Positions 24,593 to 31,616 of a stretch of 31,616 nucleotides of DNA are shown piece after piece. The position numbers and the translations under genes were made by a program. Source of the stretch: CALWRM01 sp050309765 (lineage in GTDB: Bacteria; Bacillota; Clostridia; Christensenellales; UBA1750); assembly GCA_050309765.1 (NCBI GenBank), contig JBNRMU010000010.1, positions 1 through 31,616 on the forward strand, written 5' to 3'. Under the pieces are notes generated by a model. That model saw only the letters and a list, made by a program, of their open reading frames with translations, searched no databases and had not been told where the DNA came from. Numbering within the stretch: position 1 is the first letter of the stretch; the number at the start of each line of letters is the position of its first letter.

Positions 24593-24621
24593 TTGACATT
24601 ACAAAATGTCGAAGTTATACT
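24593..24621 (+). promoter_or_regulatory. Near-consensus sigma-A promoter of the glnN operon
   Basis: TTGACA (24593-24598), 17-base spacer, TATACT (24616-24621). Expected start is near 24628. The spacer holds an inverted repeat GACATT/AATGTC (24595-24610), an operator-like site. The gap to the opposing -35 box is about 73 bases. Confidence 0.85.
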
Positions 24622-24638
24622 ATTTCCCATAAAGGCAA

Positions 24639-24683
24639 GGGCGTCTTTGAGTGATTTGACTCGAAGGCGCTCTTTCTCCTTTT
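24639..24683 (+). terminator. First leader hairpin of the glnN operon (terminator-like)
   Basis: A 14-bp stem with three G-U pairs (24639-24652 with 24659-24672), hexaloop GATTTG, and T-rich tail TTTCTCCTTTT. It starts about 10 bases after the predicted transcription start. The 3' arm overlaps an alternative hairpin (24669-24679 with 24688-24697), so the two folds exclude each other. Confidence 0.7.
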
Positions 24684-24720
24684 ATCGGGAGAAGAGCAAA
24701 TCGAATTGAATGCGGATAAA

Positions 24721-24778
24721 AAAGGCAAAGGCGTCTTTTGTGTTCACACGAAAGGAGTCTTTGCCTTTACTCATTTTT
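24721..24778 (+). terminator. Second leader hairpin of the glnN operon (terminator-like)
   Basis: A 22-bp stem with one mismatch and three G-U pairs (24721-24742 with 24747-24768), tetraloop TTCA, followed by five T residues at 24774-24778. It ends about 20 bases before the glnN start codon and shares its 5' arm sequence with the other two leader hairpins. Confidence 0.75.
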
Positions 24779-24800
24779 GAAAGGAAAAGGAGATACGGAC

Positions 24801-26897
24801 ATGCGCACAGTTTCGGATTACTTCGGAAGCCAGGTATTTGACGATCGCGTCATGCGTGCCAGTCTCTCGGCCGAGGTGTATGCCTCCCTGCGTAAAACGA
24901 TCGACGAGGGAAAGGAATTGGATATCGGCGTTGCCAACGCAGTCGCGGAGGCGATGAAAAACTGGGCCGTCGAAAAAGGCGCCACCCACTTTACCCACTG
25001 GTTCCAGCCGCTGACCGGCATCACCGCCGAAAAGCACGACAGCTTTATCGCCCCCTCCCCGGACGGCAGCGTCATCATGGAGTTTTCCGGTAAGGAGCTC
25101 ATCAAGGGCGAACCGGACGCCTCCTCCTTCCCCTCCGGCGGCCTTCGCGCCACCTTTGAGGCCAGGGGATACACGGCCTGGGATCCTACCTCTTACGCCT
25201 TCCTCAAGGGAAAGACCCTGTGCATCCCCACGGCGTTTTGTTCCTACGGCGGACATGCGCTGGATAAGAAAACGCCGCTGCTCCGCTCCATGGAAGTGCT
25301 GAACAGGCAGGCTTTGCGCATCCTGCGGCTCTTCGGAAACACGACCGCAAAACGGGTGGTTTCCTCTGTCGGGCCGGAGCAGGAGTATTTCCTCATCACC
25401 AAGGAAATGTACGATCAGCGCCCCGACCTTCGCTTCACCGGACGCACCCTGTTCGGCGCCAAGCCGCCCAAGGGCCAGGAGCTGGACGACCACTACTTCG
25501 GCGTGATCAAGCCGGGCGTGGCCGCCTTTATGGAAGATCTGAACGACGAGCTTTGGAAGCTGGGCATCCTGGCCAAGACCGAGCACAATGAGGTCGCCCC
25601 GGCGCAGCACGAGCTCGCCCCGATCTATTCCACGACCAACGTCGCCACCGACCACAACCAGCTGACCATGGAGATCATGCAGAAGGTCGCGGCCAAGCAC
25701 GGGCTCGTCTGCCTGCTGCACGAAAAGCCCTTTGCCGGCGTGAACGGCAGCGGTAAGCACAACAACTGGTCCATCGCGACGGATGGTGGCCAGAACCTGC
25801 TTTCCCCCGGCGATACGCCGTACGAAAACGCGCAGTTCCTGCTGTTCCTCTGCGCCGTGATCAAGGCCGTGGACGACTATCAGGACCTGCTGCGCATCGC
25901 CGTTGCCACCGCGGGCAACGACCACCGCCTCGGTGCCAACGAAGCCCCGCCCGCCGTGATCTCCATTTTCCTCGGCGATGAATTGAACGCCGTCCTTCAG
26001 GCGATCGAGACCGATACGCCCTACCAGGGCGCGGAAAAGACGCAGCTTAAGCTGGGCGTGGATGTGCTGCCCAAATTCAACCGCGACACCACGGACCGCA
26101 ACCGCACCTCCCCCTTCGCCTTCACGGGCAACAAGTTCGAGTTCCGCATGCTCGGCTCCTCCAACTCCATCGCCTGCGCCAACATCATGCTCAACAGCGC
26201 CGTGGCCGAAAGCCTGCGCATCTATGCCGACCGTCTGGAACAGGCGGCGGACTTTGAAGCCGAACTGCACGACATGATCAAGGAAACGATCAAGGCACAC
26301 AAGCGCATCATCTTCAACGGCAACGGCTACGACGATGCATGGATCGCAGAAGCGACGCAAAAGCGCGGCCTGCTGAACTATCGCACAACGGCGGACTGCA
26401 TGCCGCATCTGCTCGATGAAAAGAACGTGCAGATGCTCACCTCGCTCGGCGTATTCACCGTGGATGAATTAAAGTCCAGGCGCGATATCATGCTGGAGAA
26501 CTACTGCAAGAGCGTGGTGATCGAGGCCAACACCATGATCAACATGGTACACAAGCGGATCGCTCCCGCCATTACCCGCTTCACCTCCGATCTTGCCAAG
26601 CAGGCGGCCGAAAAGAAGTTCCTTTTCCCCGATCTTGCCTGCGACTATGAAACGGAACTCATTACCAAGCTTTCCACGCTGACCGACAGCATCGCCCAAA
26701 GGACCGATGAGCTGGAAGAAGCGGTGGTGGGCCTGCAAAACGCGGAAGACATCGTTGCCGAATCCATCCTCATCCGCGATACCGTGCTGCCCAAGATGTG
26801 CGAGCTGCGCATCCCGTGCGATAGGGCGGAGCTGTTGACGGCCAAGAGCTACTGGCCCTTCCCGACGTACGGCGACATTTTGTTCAGCGTAAAATGA
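24801..26897 (+). CDS. glnN: Glutamine synthetase, type III
   Basis: Dodecameric GSIII, making glutamine from glutamate, ammonia and ATP; 698 residues, normal for the type and much longer than GSI. Signatures include YFGSQVFDDRVMR at the N-terminus, THWFQPLTGITAEKHDSF, FPSGGLRATFEARGYTAWDP, SVGPEQEYFL, KTEHNEVAPAQHELAP, VNGSGKHNNWSI and NRTSPFAFTGNKFEFRMLGS. ATG at 24801 lies after AAGGAG; the open frame back to 24738 is leader. It is the second glutamine synthetase of the window and starts an operon with the Amt-PII fusion 22 bases downstream. Confidence 0.96.
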   Translation: MRTVSDYFGSQVFDDRVMRASLSAEVYASLRKTIDEGKELDIGVANAVAEAMKNWAVEKGATHFTHWFQPLTGITAEKHDSFIAPSPDGSVIMEFSGKELIKGEPDASSFPSGGLRATFEARGYTAWDPTSYAFLKGKTLCIPTAFCSYGGHALDKKTPLLRSMEVLNRQALRILRLFGNTTAKRVVSSVGPEQEYFLITKEMYDQRPDLRFTGRTLFGAKPPKGQELDDHYFGVIKPGVAAFMEDLNDELWKLGILAKTEHNEVAPAQHELAPIYSTTNVATDHNQLTMEIMQKVAAKHGLVCLLHEKPFAGVNGSGKHNNWSIATDGGQNLLSPGDTPYENAQFLLFLCAVIKAVDDYQDLLRIAVATAGNDHRLGANEAPPAVISIFLGDELNAVLQAIETDTPYQGAEKTQLKLGVDVLPKFNRDTTDRNRTSPFAFTGNKFEFRMLGSSNSIACANIMLNSAVAESLRIYADRLEQAADFEAELHDMIKETIKAHKRIIFNGNGYDDAWIAEATQKRGLLNYRTTADCMPHLLDEKNVQMLTSLGVFTVDELKSRRDIMLENYCKSVVIEANTMINMVHKRIAPAITRFTSDLAKQAAEKKFLFPDLACDYETELITKLSTLTDSIAQRTDELEEAVVGLQNAEDIVAESILIRDTVLPKMCELRIPCDRAELLTAKSYWPFPTYGDILFSVK

Positions 26898-26919
26898 TGT
26901 TTCAAGGGGGCAAACCCAT

Positions 26920-28650
26920 ATGACTATGAGCGTAGAATTCTGGTTCCTGATCGGTGCCGCGCTGGTGTTTTGGATGCAGGCGGGCTTTGCCATGGTGGAG
27001 ACCGGCTTTACCCGCGCCAAGAACGCCGGCAACATCATCATGAAAAACCTGATGGATTTTTGCATTGGCACCGTGGTGTTTTCGCTGCTCGGCTATACCC
27101 TGATGATGGGCGAGGATGCATTCTTTGGCCTGATCGGCAAGCCGAATCTGAACCTGTTCACCCATTTCAAGGATTTTATTGCCTCTCCGGCGGACGGCTT
27201 TACCGATGCAAGCTATTTCGTATTCAACCTCGTCTTCTGCGCCACCACCGCGACGATCGTTTCCGGCGCGATGGCGGAGAGGACCAAGTTTTCAGCCTAT
27301 TGCGTCTATTCCGGCGTGATCAGCCTCATCATTTATCCCATTGAAGCGCATTGGATCTGGGGCGGCGGCTGGCTGAGCCAGATCGGCTTTCACGACTATG
27401 CCGGCTCCTGCGCCATCCACATGGTGGGCGGCATCGCCGCGCTGATCGGCGCCGCGGTGCTCGGGCCCCGCATCGGCAAATATGTCACGAACAGGGCCGG
27501 CAAGGTATTGAAGGTCAACGCCATTCCCGGCCATTCCATCCCCCTGGGCGCGCTGGGCGTGTTCATCCTCTGGCTGGGCTGGTACGGCTTCAACGGCGCG
27601 GCGGCAACGACGGTTTCCGAGCTTTCGGCCATCTTCCTGACGACGACCATCGCGCCTTCCGTTGCCACCTGCACAACGCTGATCTACACCTGGATCAAAA
27701 ACGGCAAGCCGGATGTTTCCATGTGCCTGAACGCCTCTCTGGCAGGGCTGGTCGCCGTGACCGCCGGCTGCGACGCCTTTGACGCCGTCGGCGCCGGCGT
27801 GGTCGGCCTGGTTGCCGGCATCCTCGTGGTGCTGGTCGTGGAAGGGCTCGATCTGAGGCTGCACATCGACGACCCTGTCGGCGCGGTGGGCGTCCATTGC
27901 GCAAACGGCATCTGGGGCACGATCGCCGTCGGCCTTCTTGCCAATCCCGACGCGCCGGCCGGCCTGAAAGGCCTGCTGTACACGGGCGATTTTACGCAGC
28001 TTGGGCTGCAGCTGCTGGGGTTTGTATCCGTTGCGGCCTGGGCGGCGGTTACGATGTTCCTATTCTTCATGTTCCTGAAGAAAGTGCATTTCCTGCGGGC
28101 CGAGCCGGCCGACGAGCTCTCGGGCCTTGACGCAAGCGAGCACGGCCTGCCGAGCGCCTACGCGGACTTTATGCCCGCGGTGGATAAGTACGCGGAGTTC
28201 GGCACCGGCGAGCAGATCATGGCGGTCACCGGCACCACGCCGCCGGCGGAGGCCGTTGTCGTAAAGCGCGAGCCGAGCTTCCCGGGCGACGGACACAAGT
28301 TCACCAAGGTGGAGATCGTCTTCAAGGAAGAAAAGCTGTACGCCTTGAAGGACGCCATGTCCAAGCTCGGCATCACGGGCATGACGGTTTCCCACGTGAT
28401 GGGCTACGGCATGCAGAAGGGCCATACCGAGTTCTATCGCGGCGTTGCGGTGGAAACGGACCTGCGCCCCAAGGTGCAGGTGGATATCGTGGTGAGCAAG
28501 ATCCCCGTGCGGGATGTGATCGAGACCGCCAAGAAGGTCCTGTATACGGGGCACATCGGCGACGGAAAGATCTTCGTTTACGATGTGGAAAACGTGGTCA
28601 AGGTCCGCACCGGCGAAGAGGGCTACGCAGCCCTGCAGGACGTGGAATAG
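26920..28650 (+). CDS. Ammonium transporter Amt fused to a C-terminal PII (GlnK) domain
   Basis: The protein is 576 residues. Residues 1-400 are the Amt channel: FWMQAGFAMVETGFTRAKNA, then IEAHWIWGGGW, GSCAIHMVGGIAALIGA with the first pore His, and GAVGVHCANGIWGTIAVGLL with the second. A linker of about 60 residues leads to a PII domain (462-576): KVEIVFKEEKLYALKDAM, GYGMQKGHTEFYRG and RPKVQVDIVV. The T-loop residue aligned with Tyr51 of E. coli PII is Val511, so uridylylation at that site is impossible. Such fusions are known in some bacteria; the PII part probably gates the pore in response to ATP/ADP and 2-oxoglutarate. ATG at 26920 follows AAGGGGG. Confidence 0.96.
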   Translation: MTMSVEFWFLIGAALVFWMQAGFAMVETGFTRAKNAGNIIMKNLMDFCIGTVVFSLLGYTLMMGEDAFFGLIGKPNLNLFTHFKDFIASPADGFTDASYFVFNLVFCATTATIVSGAMAERTKFSAYCVYSGVISLIIYPIEAHWIWGGGWLSQIGFHDYAGSCAIHMVGGIAALIGAAVLGPRIGKYVTNRAGKVLKVNAIPGHSIPLGALGVFILWLGWYGFNGAAATTVSELSAIFLTTTIAPSVATCTTLIYTWIKNGKPDVSMCLNASLAGLVAVTAGCDAFDAVGAGVVGLVAGILVVLVVEGLDLRLHIDDPVGAVGVHCANGIWGTIAVGLLANPDAPAGLKGLLYTGDFTQLGLQLLGFVSVAAWAAVTMFLFFMFLKKVHFLRAEPADELSGLDASEHGLPSAYADFMPAVDKYAEFGTGEQIMAVTGTTPPAEAVVVKREPSFPGDGHKFTKVEIVFKEEKLYALKDAMSKLGITGMTVSHVMGYGMQKGHTEFYRGVAVETDLRPKVQVDIVVSKIPVRDVIETAKKVLYTGHIGDGKIFVYDVENVVKVRTGEEGYAALQDVE

Positions 28651-28667
28651 CCTGACTTACATAAAAG

Positions 28668-28900
28668 CGTTTGAGAAAAGAAAAGTACTGCAGTTCCCCC
28701 GCGCACAGAGAGCGTGGAACGGTGAAAGCCATGCAGCGGGCCTGCAGGAAGAACACTTTTCGAGCTGCAATCCGAAAAGGATTTCCCCAGTAGGTGCGCC
28801 GCCCCGCCGCGCGTCAGTCGGCAGAGCCTTACTGGAGGCTTGGAAAATGAGAACAACTATAGGTGGCACCGCGAGCACAGCACTTGCCCTATAGAATGCT
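28668..28900 (+). promoter_or_regulatory. T-box riboswitch leader (asparagine specifier) upstream of asnB
   Basis: The T-box sequence AGGTGGCACCGCG is at 28861-28873, flanked by CTATAGG/CCTATAG that can form the antiterminator helix. Upstream is Stem I, with AGTA (near 28684), a CTGCAG/CTGCAG helix, AGAGAGCG and GGTGAAAGCC; and Stem III, AGCCT/AGGCT at 28825-28840. In the specifier loop, GAAGAACACT presents AAC (28752-28754), an asparagine codon, fitting the asparagine synthase gene downstream. Uncharged tRNA-Asn should raise expression. No clear T-run follows the T-box, so the expression platform (terminator or ribosome-binding-site sequestration) is undecided. Confidence 0.9.
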
Positions 28901-28929
28901 GAAAAGAATTTTAAGGAGGAAAATGGAAT

Positions 28930-30513
28930 ATGTGTTCCATCATGGGCTATTGCGGCAGCGGCGCCGATCTGGAAGCGTTTATGAAAGGGTTCGGCCGCAC
29001 AAAATCGCGCGGCCCGGACGACAGCCGGATCGTCGATACGGGCAAAGGTCTGCTCGGCTTTCACCGGCTTTCCATCATGGGGCTGACGCCGTCCGGCATG
29101 CAGCCCTTTGCGCTTGACGGCAGCTATGTGGTCTGCAACGGCGAGCTGTACGGCTTTGAAAAAGAGCGCGAGGCCCTGCGTCAAAAGGGGTACTCCTTCC
29201 GGTCGGACAGCGATTGCGAGATACTGCTGCCCCTGTACTTTGAATATGGAACGGACATGTTCGCCATGCTGGACGCGGAGTTTGCCTGCATACTCTACGA
29301 CGGAAGGTCCGGCCAATACATCGCCGCCCGCGACCCCATCGGCATCCGCCCGCTGTATTACGGTTACGACGAAAAGGGCACGATCCTGTTTGCGAGCGAA
29401 GCAAAGAACCTCGTGGGGTTGGCGAAAAAGATACTGCCCTTCCCGCCCGGGCACTATTACAGGGACGGCCGCTTCATCCGCTACTGCGACATCGCCAAGG
29501 CGGACGCCGTTTGCGGCGACGACCTGGAAACCGCCTGCGGCCAGATCCGCGACAAGCTGATAGCGGGCGTTAAAAAGCGCCTCGTATCCGACGCAAAGGT
29601 GGGGTTTCTGCTTTCCGGCGGGCTGGATTCCTCCCTTGTCTGCGCCATTGCCGCGCGGCAGAGCGATGCGCCGATCGAGACCTTTGCCATCGGCATGAGC
29701 GAGGATGCCATCGATCTGAAGTACGCAAAGCAGGTCGCGGATCACATCGGCAGCCACCATACGGAAGTGTACATGACGCCTGAGGAGGTCATCTCCTCGC
29801 TGGAGGATGTGATCCATCTGCTCGGGACCTACGACATCACCACCATCCGCGCGAGCATGGGCATGTACCTCGTCTGCAAGGCGATCCATGAGCGCACGGA
29901 CATCCGCGTGCTCCTCACCGGCGAGATCTCCGACGAGCTTTTCGGCTACAAATACACGGACTTTGCGCCATCGGCGCAGGCCTTTCAGGAGGAGGCCGAA
30001 AAGCGCATCCGCGAGCTGCATATGTACGACGTGCTGCGCGCGGACCGCTGCATCTCCGTCAACTCCCTGGAGGCCCGGGTGCCGTTCGGGGACCTGGATT
30101 TTGTCAAGTACGTGATGCGCCTGGATCCGGAAATGAAGATCAACAAATACGGCAAGGGCAAATACCTCCTCCGCCATGCCTTTGAAGGCCTTGGATACCT
30201 GCCGGATTCCATTTTGTGGCGCGAGAAGGCCGCCTTTTCCGATGCGGTGGGCCATTCCATGGTGGACTACCTAAAGGACTATGCGCAAAAGCAATATTCG
30301 GATGCGGAGTTTGAGGAAAAGCGGCTGCAGTATACCCATGCGCAGCCCTTTACCAAGGAATCGCTGCTGTACCGGGAAATCTTCGAGAGGTATTATCCCG
30401 GGCAGGCGGAGATGATCGCGGACTTCTGGATGCCGAACAGGTCCTGGGAAGGCTGCGATGTGAACGACCCGTCGGCGCGCGTGCTTTCCAACTACGGGGA
30501 GAGCGGAAAATAA
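28930..30513 (+). CDS. asnB: Asparagine synthase (glutamine-hydrolysing)
   Basis: Makes asparagine from aspartate, ATP and glutamine; 527 residues. The class II amidotransferase domain begins MCSIMGYCG, with Cys2 as nucleophile, followed by RGPDDSRIVDTG, HRLSIMG, VVCNGELYG and SDCEILLPLY. The synthetase domain has the ATP pyrophosphatase loop GFLLSGGLDSSLVCA, then RVLLTGEISDELFGY and NSLEARVPFGD. ATG at 28930 follows TTAAGGAGG. It is under T-box control and is followed by nadE 75 bases later; it may also receive read-through from glnN-amt. Confidence 0.96.
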   Translation: MCSIMGYCGSGADLEAFMKGFGRTKSRGPDDSRIVDTGKGLLGFHRLSIMGLTPSGMQPFALDGSYVVCNGELYGFEKEREALRQKGYSFRSDSDCEILLPLYFEYGTDMFAMLDAEFACILYDGRSGQYIAARDPIGIRPLYYGYDEKGTILFASEAKNLVGLAKKILPFPPGHYYRDGRFIRYCDIAKADAVCGDDLETACGQIRDKLIAGVKKRLVSDAKVGFLLSGGLDSSLVCAIAARQSDAPIETFAIGMSEDAIDLKYAKQVADHIGSHHTEVYMTPEEVISSLEDVIHLLGTYDITTIRASMGMYLVCKAIHERTDIRVLLTGEISDELFGYKYTDFAPSAQAFQEEAEKRIRELHMYDVLRADRCISVNSLEARVPFGDLDFVKYVMRLDPEMKINKYGKGKYLLRHAFEGLGYLPDSILWREKAAFSDAVGHSMVDYLKDYAQKQYSDAEFEEKRLQYTHAQPFTKESLLYREIFERYYPGQAEMIADFWMPNRSWEGCDVNDPSARVLSNYGESGK

Positions 30514-30514
30514 C

Positions 30515-30536
30515 CTAGAGCAAAGCTAGAGCAAAG
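30515..30536 (+). repeat. Tandem 11-base direct repeat
   Basis: CTAGAGCAAAG occurs twice in a row just after the asnB stop. It is followed by a small AAAGCC/GGCTTT hairpin before the nadE ribosome-binding site. No function is apparent. Confidence 0.7.
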
Positions 30537-30588
30537 CGAAAACCCACTTTTCGAAAAAGCCATAGGGCTTTAACAAAGGAGAAATACC

Positions 30589-31332
30589 GTGTTTGATGCA
30601 AATAGCGTGAAAGACGCCTGCGTCCGGTGGATCCGGCAATTCTTCGCGGGCAACGGGCCGGACTGCAATGCAGTCGTCGGCATTTCCGGCGGAAAGGACA
30701 GCTCGGTCGTGGCGGCCCTCTGCGTGCAGGCCCTGGGCGTCGACCGCGTCATCGGCGTTTTGATGCCCAATGGGGTCCAAAGCGATATCGACGCGGCGCA
30801 GCTGCTGGTGGACTTCCTGGGCATTCGGCACTACGTCGTCAACATCAAGGACGCCGTGGAGGGACTTAAAAACAGCATACCGTTTGAACTCTCCCGCCAG
30901 AGCGAGATCAACCTTCCCGCGAGGGTCCGCATGGCGGCCCTGTACGCCGTTTCGCAGAGCAACAACGGCCGGGTGGCAAACACCTGCAACCTATCCGAGG
31001 ATTGGGTGGGCTACGCCACGCGCTACGGCGACGGCGCCGGCGATTTCAGCCCCTGCAGCCGCCTGACGGTGCAGGAGGTAAAAGCCGTGGGCAGGGCGCT
31101 GGGACTGCCCGAGCGCTTGATCGAAAAGCCGCCGATCGACGGCCTTTCCGGCAAGACGGACGAGGAAAACCTCGGCTTTACCTATGCGCAGCTCGACAGC
31201 TACATCCGCACTGGCATCATCGAGGATCAGGATATAAAGAAGCGGATCGATCGTCTGCATACCCAAAACCGTTTCAAGCTTCAGCCCATGCCGGCATTTA
31301 ATCCCGATATCCGCATAGAGTTGCCCGAGTGA
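30589..31332 (+). CDS. nadE: NAD(+) synthetase, ammonia-dependent type
   Basis: Amidates nicotinic-acid adenine dinucleotide to NAD; 247 residues, so it lacks the N-terminal nitrilase (glutaminase) domain of the long form and should use free ammonia. The ATP pyrophosphatase loop is AVVGISGGKDSSVVA, with RVANTCNLSEDWVGYATRYG, GDFSPCSRLTVQEVK and the C-terminal IEKPPIDGLSGKTDEE. The start is GTG at 30589, after AAAGGAGAAATACC. It sits between asnB and pyrG, both of which also use nitrogen from glutamine or ammonia. Confidence 0.95.
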   Translation: MFDANSVKDACVRWIRQFFAGNGPDCNAVVGISGGKDSSVVAALCVQALGVDRVIGVLMPNGVQSDIDAAQLLVDFLGIRHYVVNIKDAVEGLKNSIPFELSRQSEINLPARVRMAALYAVSQSNNGRVANTCNLSEDWVGYATRYGDGAGDFSPCSRLTVQEVKAVGRALGLPERLIEKPPIDGLSGKTDEENLGFTYAQLDSYIRTGIIEDQDIKKRIDRLHTQNRFKLQPMPAFNPDIRIELPE

Positions 31333-31377
31333 CGCCTTTGGCCGCGGCAGATCGGGAACACAAGGAGATGCACAGCC

Positions 31378-31616
31378 ATGACAAAGTACATTTTCGTAAC
31401 CGGCGGCGTGGTCTCGGGGCTTGGTAAGGGGATCACGGCCGCTTCCCTCGGACGGCTGCTGAAGGCGCGCGGCCTGAAGGTGGCCGCACAAAAGCTGGAC
31501 CCCTACATCAATGTGGACCCGGGCACGATGAGCCCCTACCAGCACGGCGAGGTCTACGTGACCGAGGACGGCGCGGAGACCGACCTGGACCTTGGCCATT
31601 ACGAGCGCTTCATCGA
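31378..31616 (+). CDS. pyrG: CTP synthase, N-terminal part (runs off the window)
   Basis: The first 79 codons are present. They read KYIFVTGGVVSGLGKGITAA, the ATP-binding P-loop of the CTP synthase amidoligase domain, then KLDPYINVDPGTMSPYQHGE and TEDGAETDLDLGHYERF, all hallmark positions. The full protein would be about 530 residues, with a C-terminal class I glutaminase beyond the edge. ATG at 31378 follows AAGGAG 9 bases upstream. It makes CTP from UTP and glutamine and probably belongs to the asnB-nadE transcript (46 bases after nadE). Confidence 0.96.
   Translation, partial: MTKYIFVTGGVVSGLGKGITAASLGRLLKARGLKVAAQKLDPYINVDPGTMSPYQHGEVYVTEDGAETDLDLGHYERFI

Noticed and set aside
24771..26408. 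545-codon minus-strand open frame opposite glnN
   Set aside because: Antisense shadow of a highly conserved enzyme; the residues are low-complexity and match no domain.
28657..30255. 532-codon minus-strand open frame opposite asnB and its T-box
   Set aside because: Same reason; it also runs through the T-box leader, which is structured RNA on the plus strand.
1..31616. CRISPR arrays, insertion sequences, tRNA or rRNA genes, prophage
   Set aside because: I saw no spaced direct repeats, transposase, cloverleaf or rRNA-like stretch.

Overview
The window looks like a chromosomal segment of a GC-rich member of the Clostridia, probably an uncultured gut-type lineage. The evidence is the gene families: a YhaM-type exoribonuclease, DUF1846, DUF402, an archaeal-type phosphoglycerate mutase, a glutamine synthetase/ANTAR pair, a type III glutamine synthetase, a split archaeal-type glutamate synthase and a T-box leader. 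This is a family-based inference; there is no rRNA gene in the window.

Layout. (1) 1-120 is the 3' end of a sugar-kinase-like gene, followed by its terminator. (2) 181-8771 is on the minus strand. It holds a transglutaminase-fold lipoprotein; argS with a DUF1846 gene, with its own promoter and terminator; and apgM, an HI0933/BaiN-like flavoprotein, a GNAT acetyltransferase and manA as one tight operon. apgM carries a single-base frameshift. (3) 8916-9884 is yhaM, reading away from apgM from interleaved promoters. (4) 9934-10831 (Gx transporter and NusG domain II protein) lies back to back with apbE (10881-11849), a set usually linked to flavinylated redox systems. (5) 11901-13838 holds a DUF402 protein and an RlmD/RumA-type rRNA methyltransferase. 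(6) 14132-17314 is a polar amino-acid ABC transporter (binding protein, permease, frameshifted ATPase) coupled by an ATGA overlap to a DapF-superfamily racemase.

(7) The second half, 17550 to the end, is a nitrogen-assimilation island. A minus-strand operon encodes a class II glutamine amidotransferase (GltB1), the FMN synthase domain with an N-terminal ferredoxin module (GltB2), a poly-ferredoxin, an FAD/NAD(P) oxidoreductase, a GXGXG domain (GltB3), a short type I glutamine synthetase and an ANTAR RNA-binding regulator. Divergently, the plus strand encodes type III glutamine synthetase, an Amt-PII fusion, a T-box, asparagine synthase, NAD synthetase and the start of CTP synthase. Ammonium uptake and sensing, glutamine and glutamate synthesis, and several nitrogen-consuming enzymes are therefore grouped together.

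The most interesting non-coding signal is the 24.4-24.8 kb divergent control region. Two near-consensus sigma-A promoters fire in opposite directions. Both transcripts should begin, within a few bases, with a related GGCAARGGCGTY element that forms the 5' arm of a terminator-like hairpin, and a third copy lies just before the glnN start. I read these as attenuators, and the ANTAR protein encoded at the end of the operon is the obvious candidate antiterminator. Other points of note are the racemase/transporter operon, a PII domain lacking the uridylylation tyrosine, and two one-base frameshifts that may be assembly errors.
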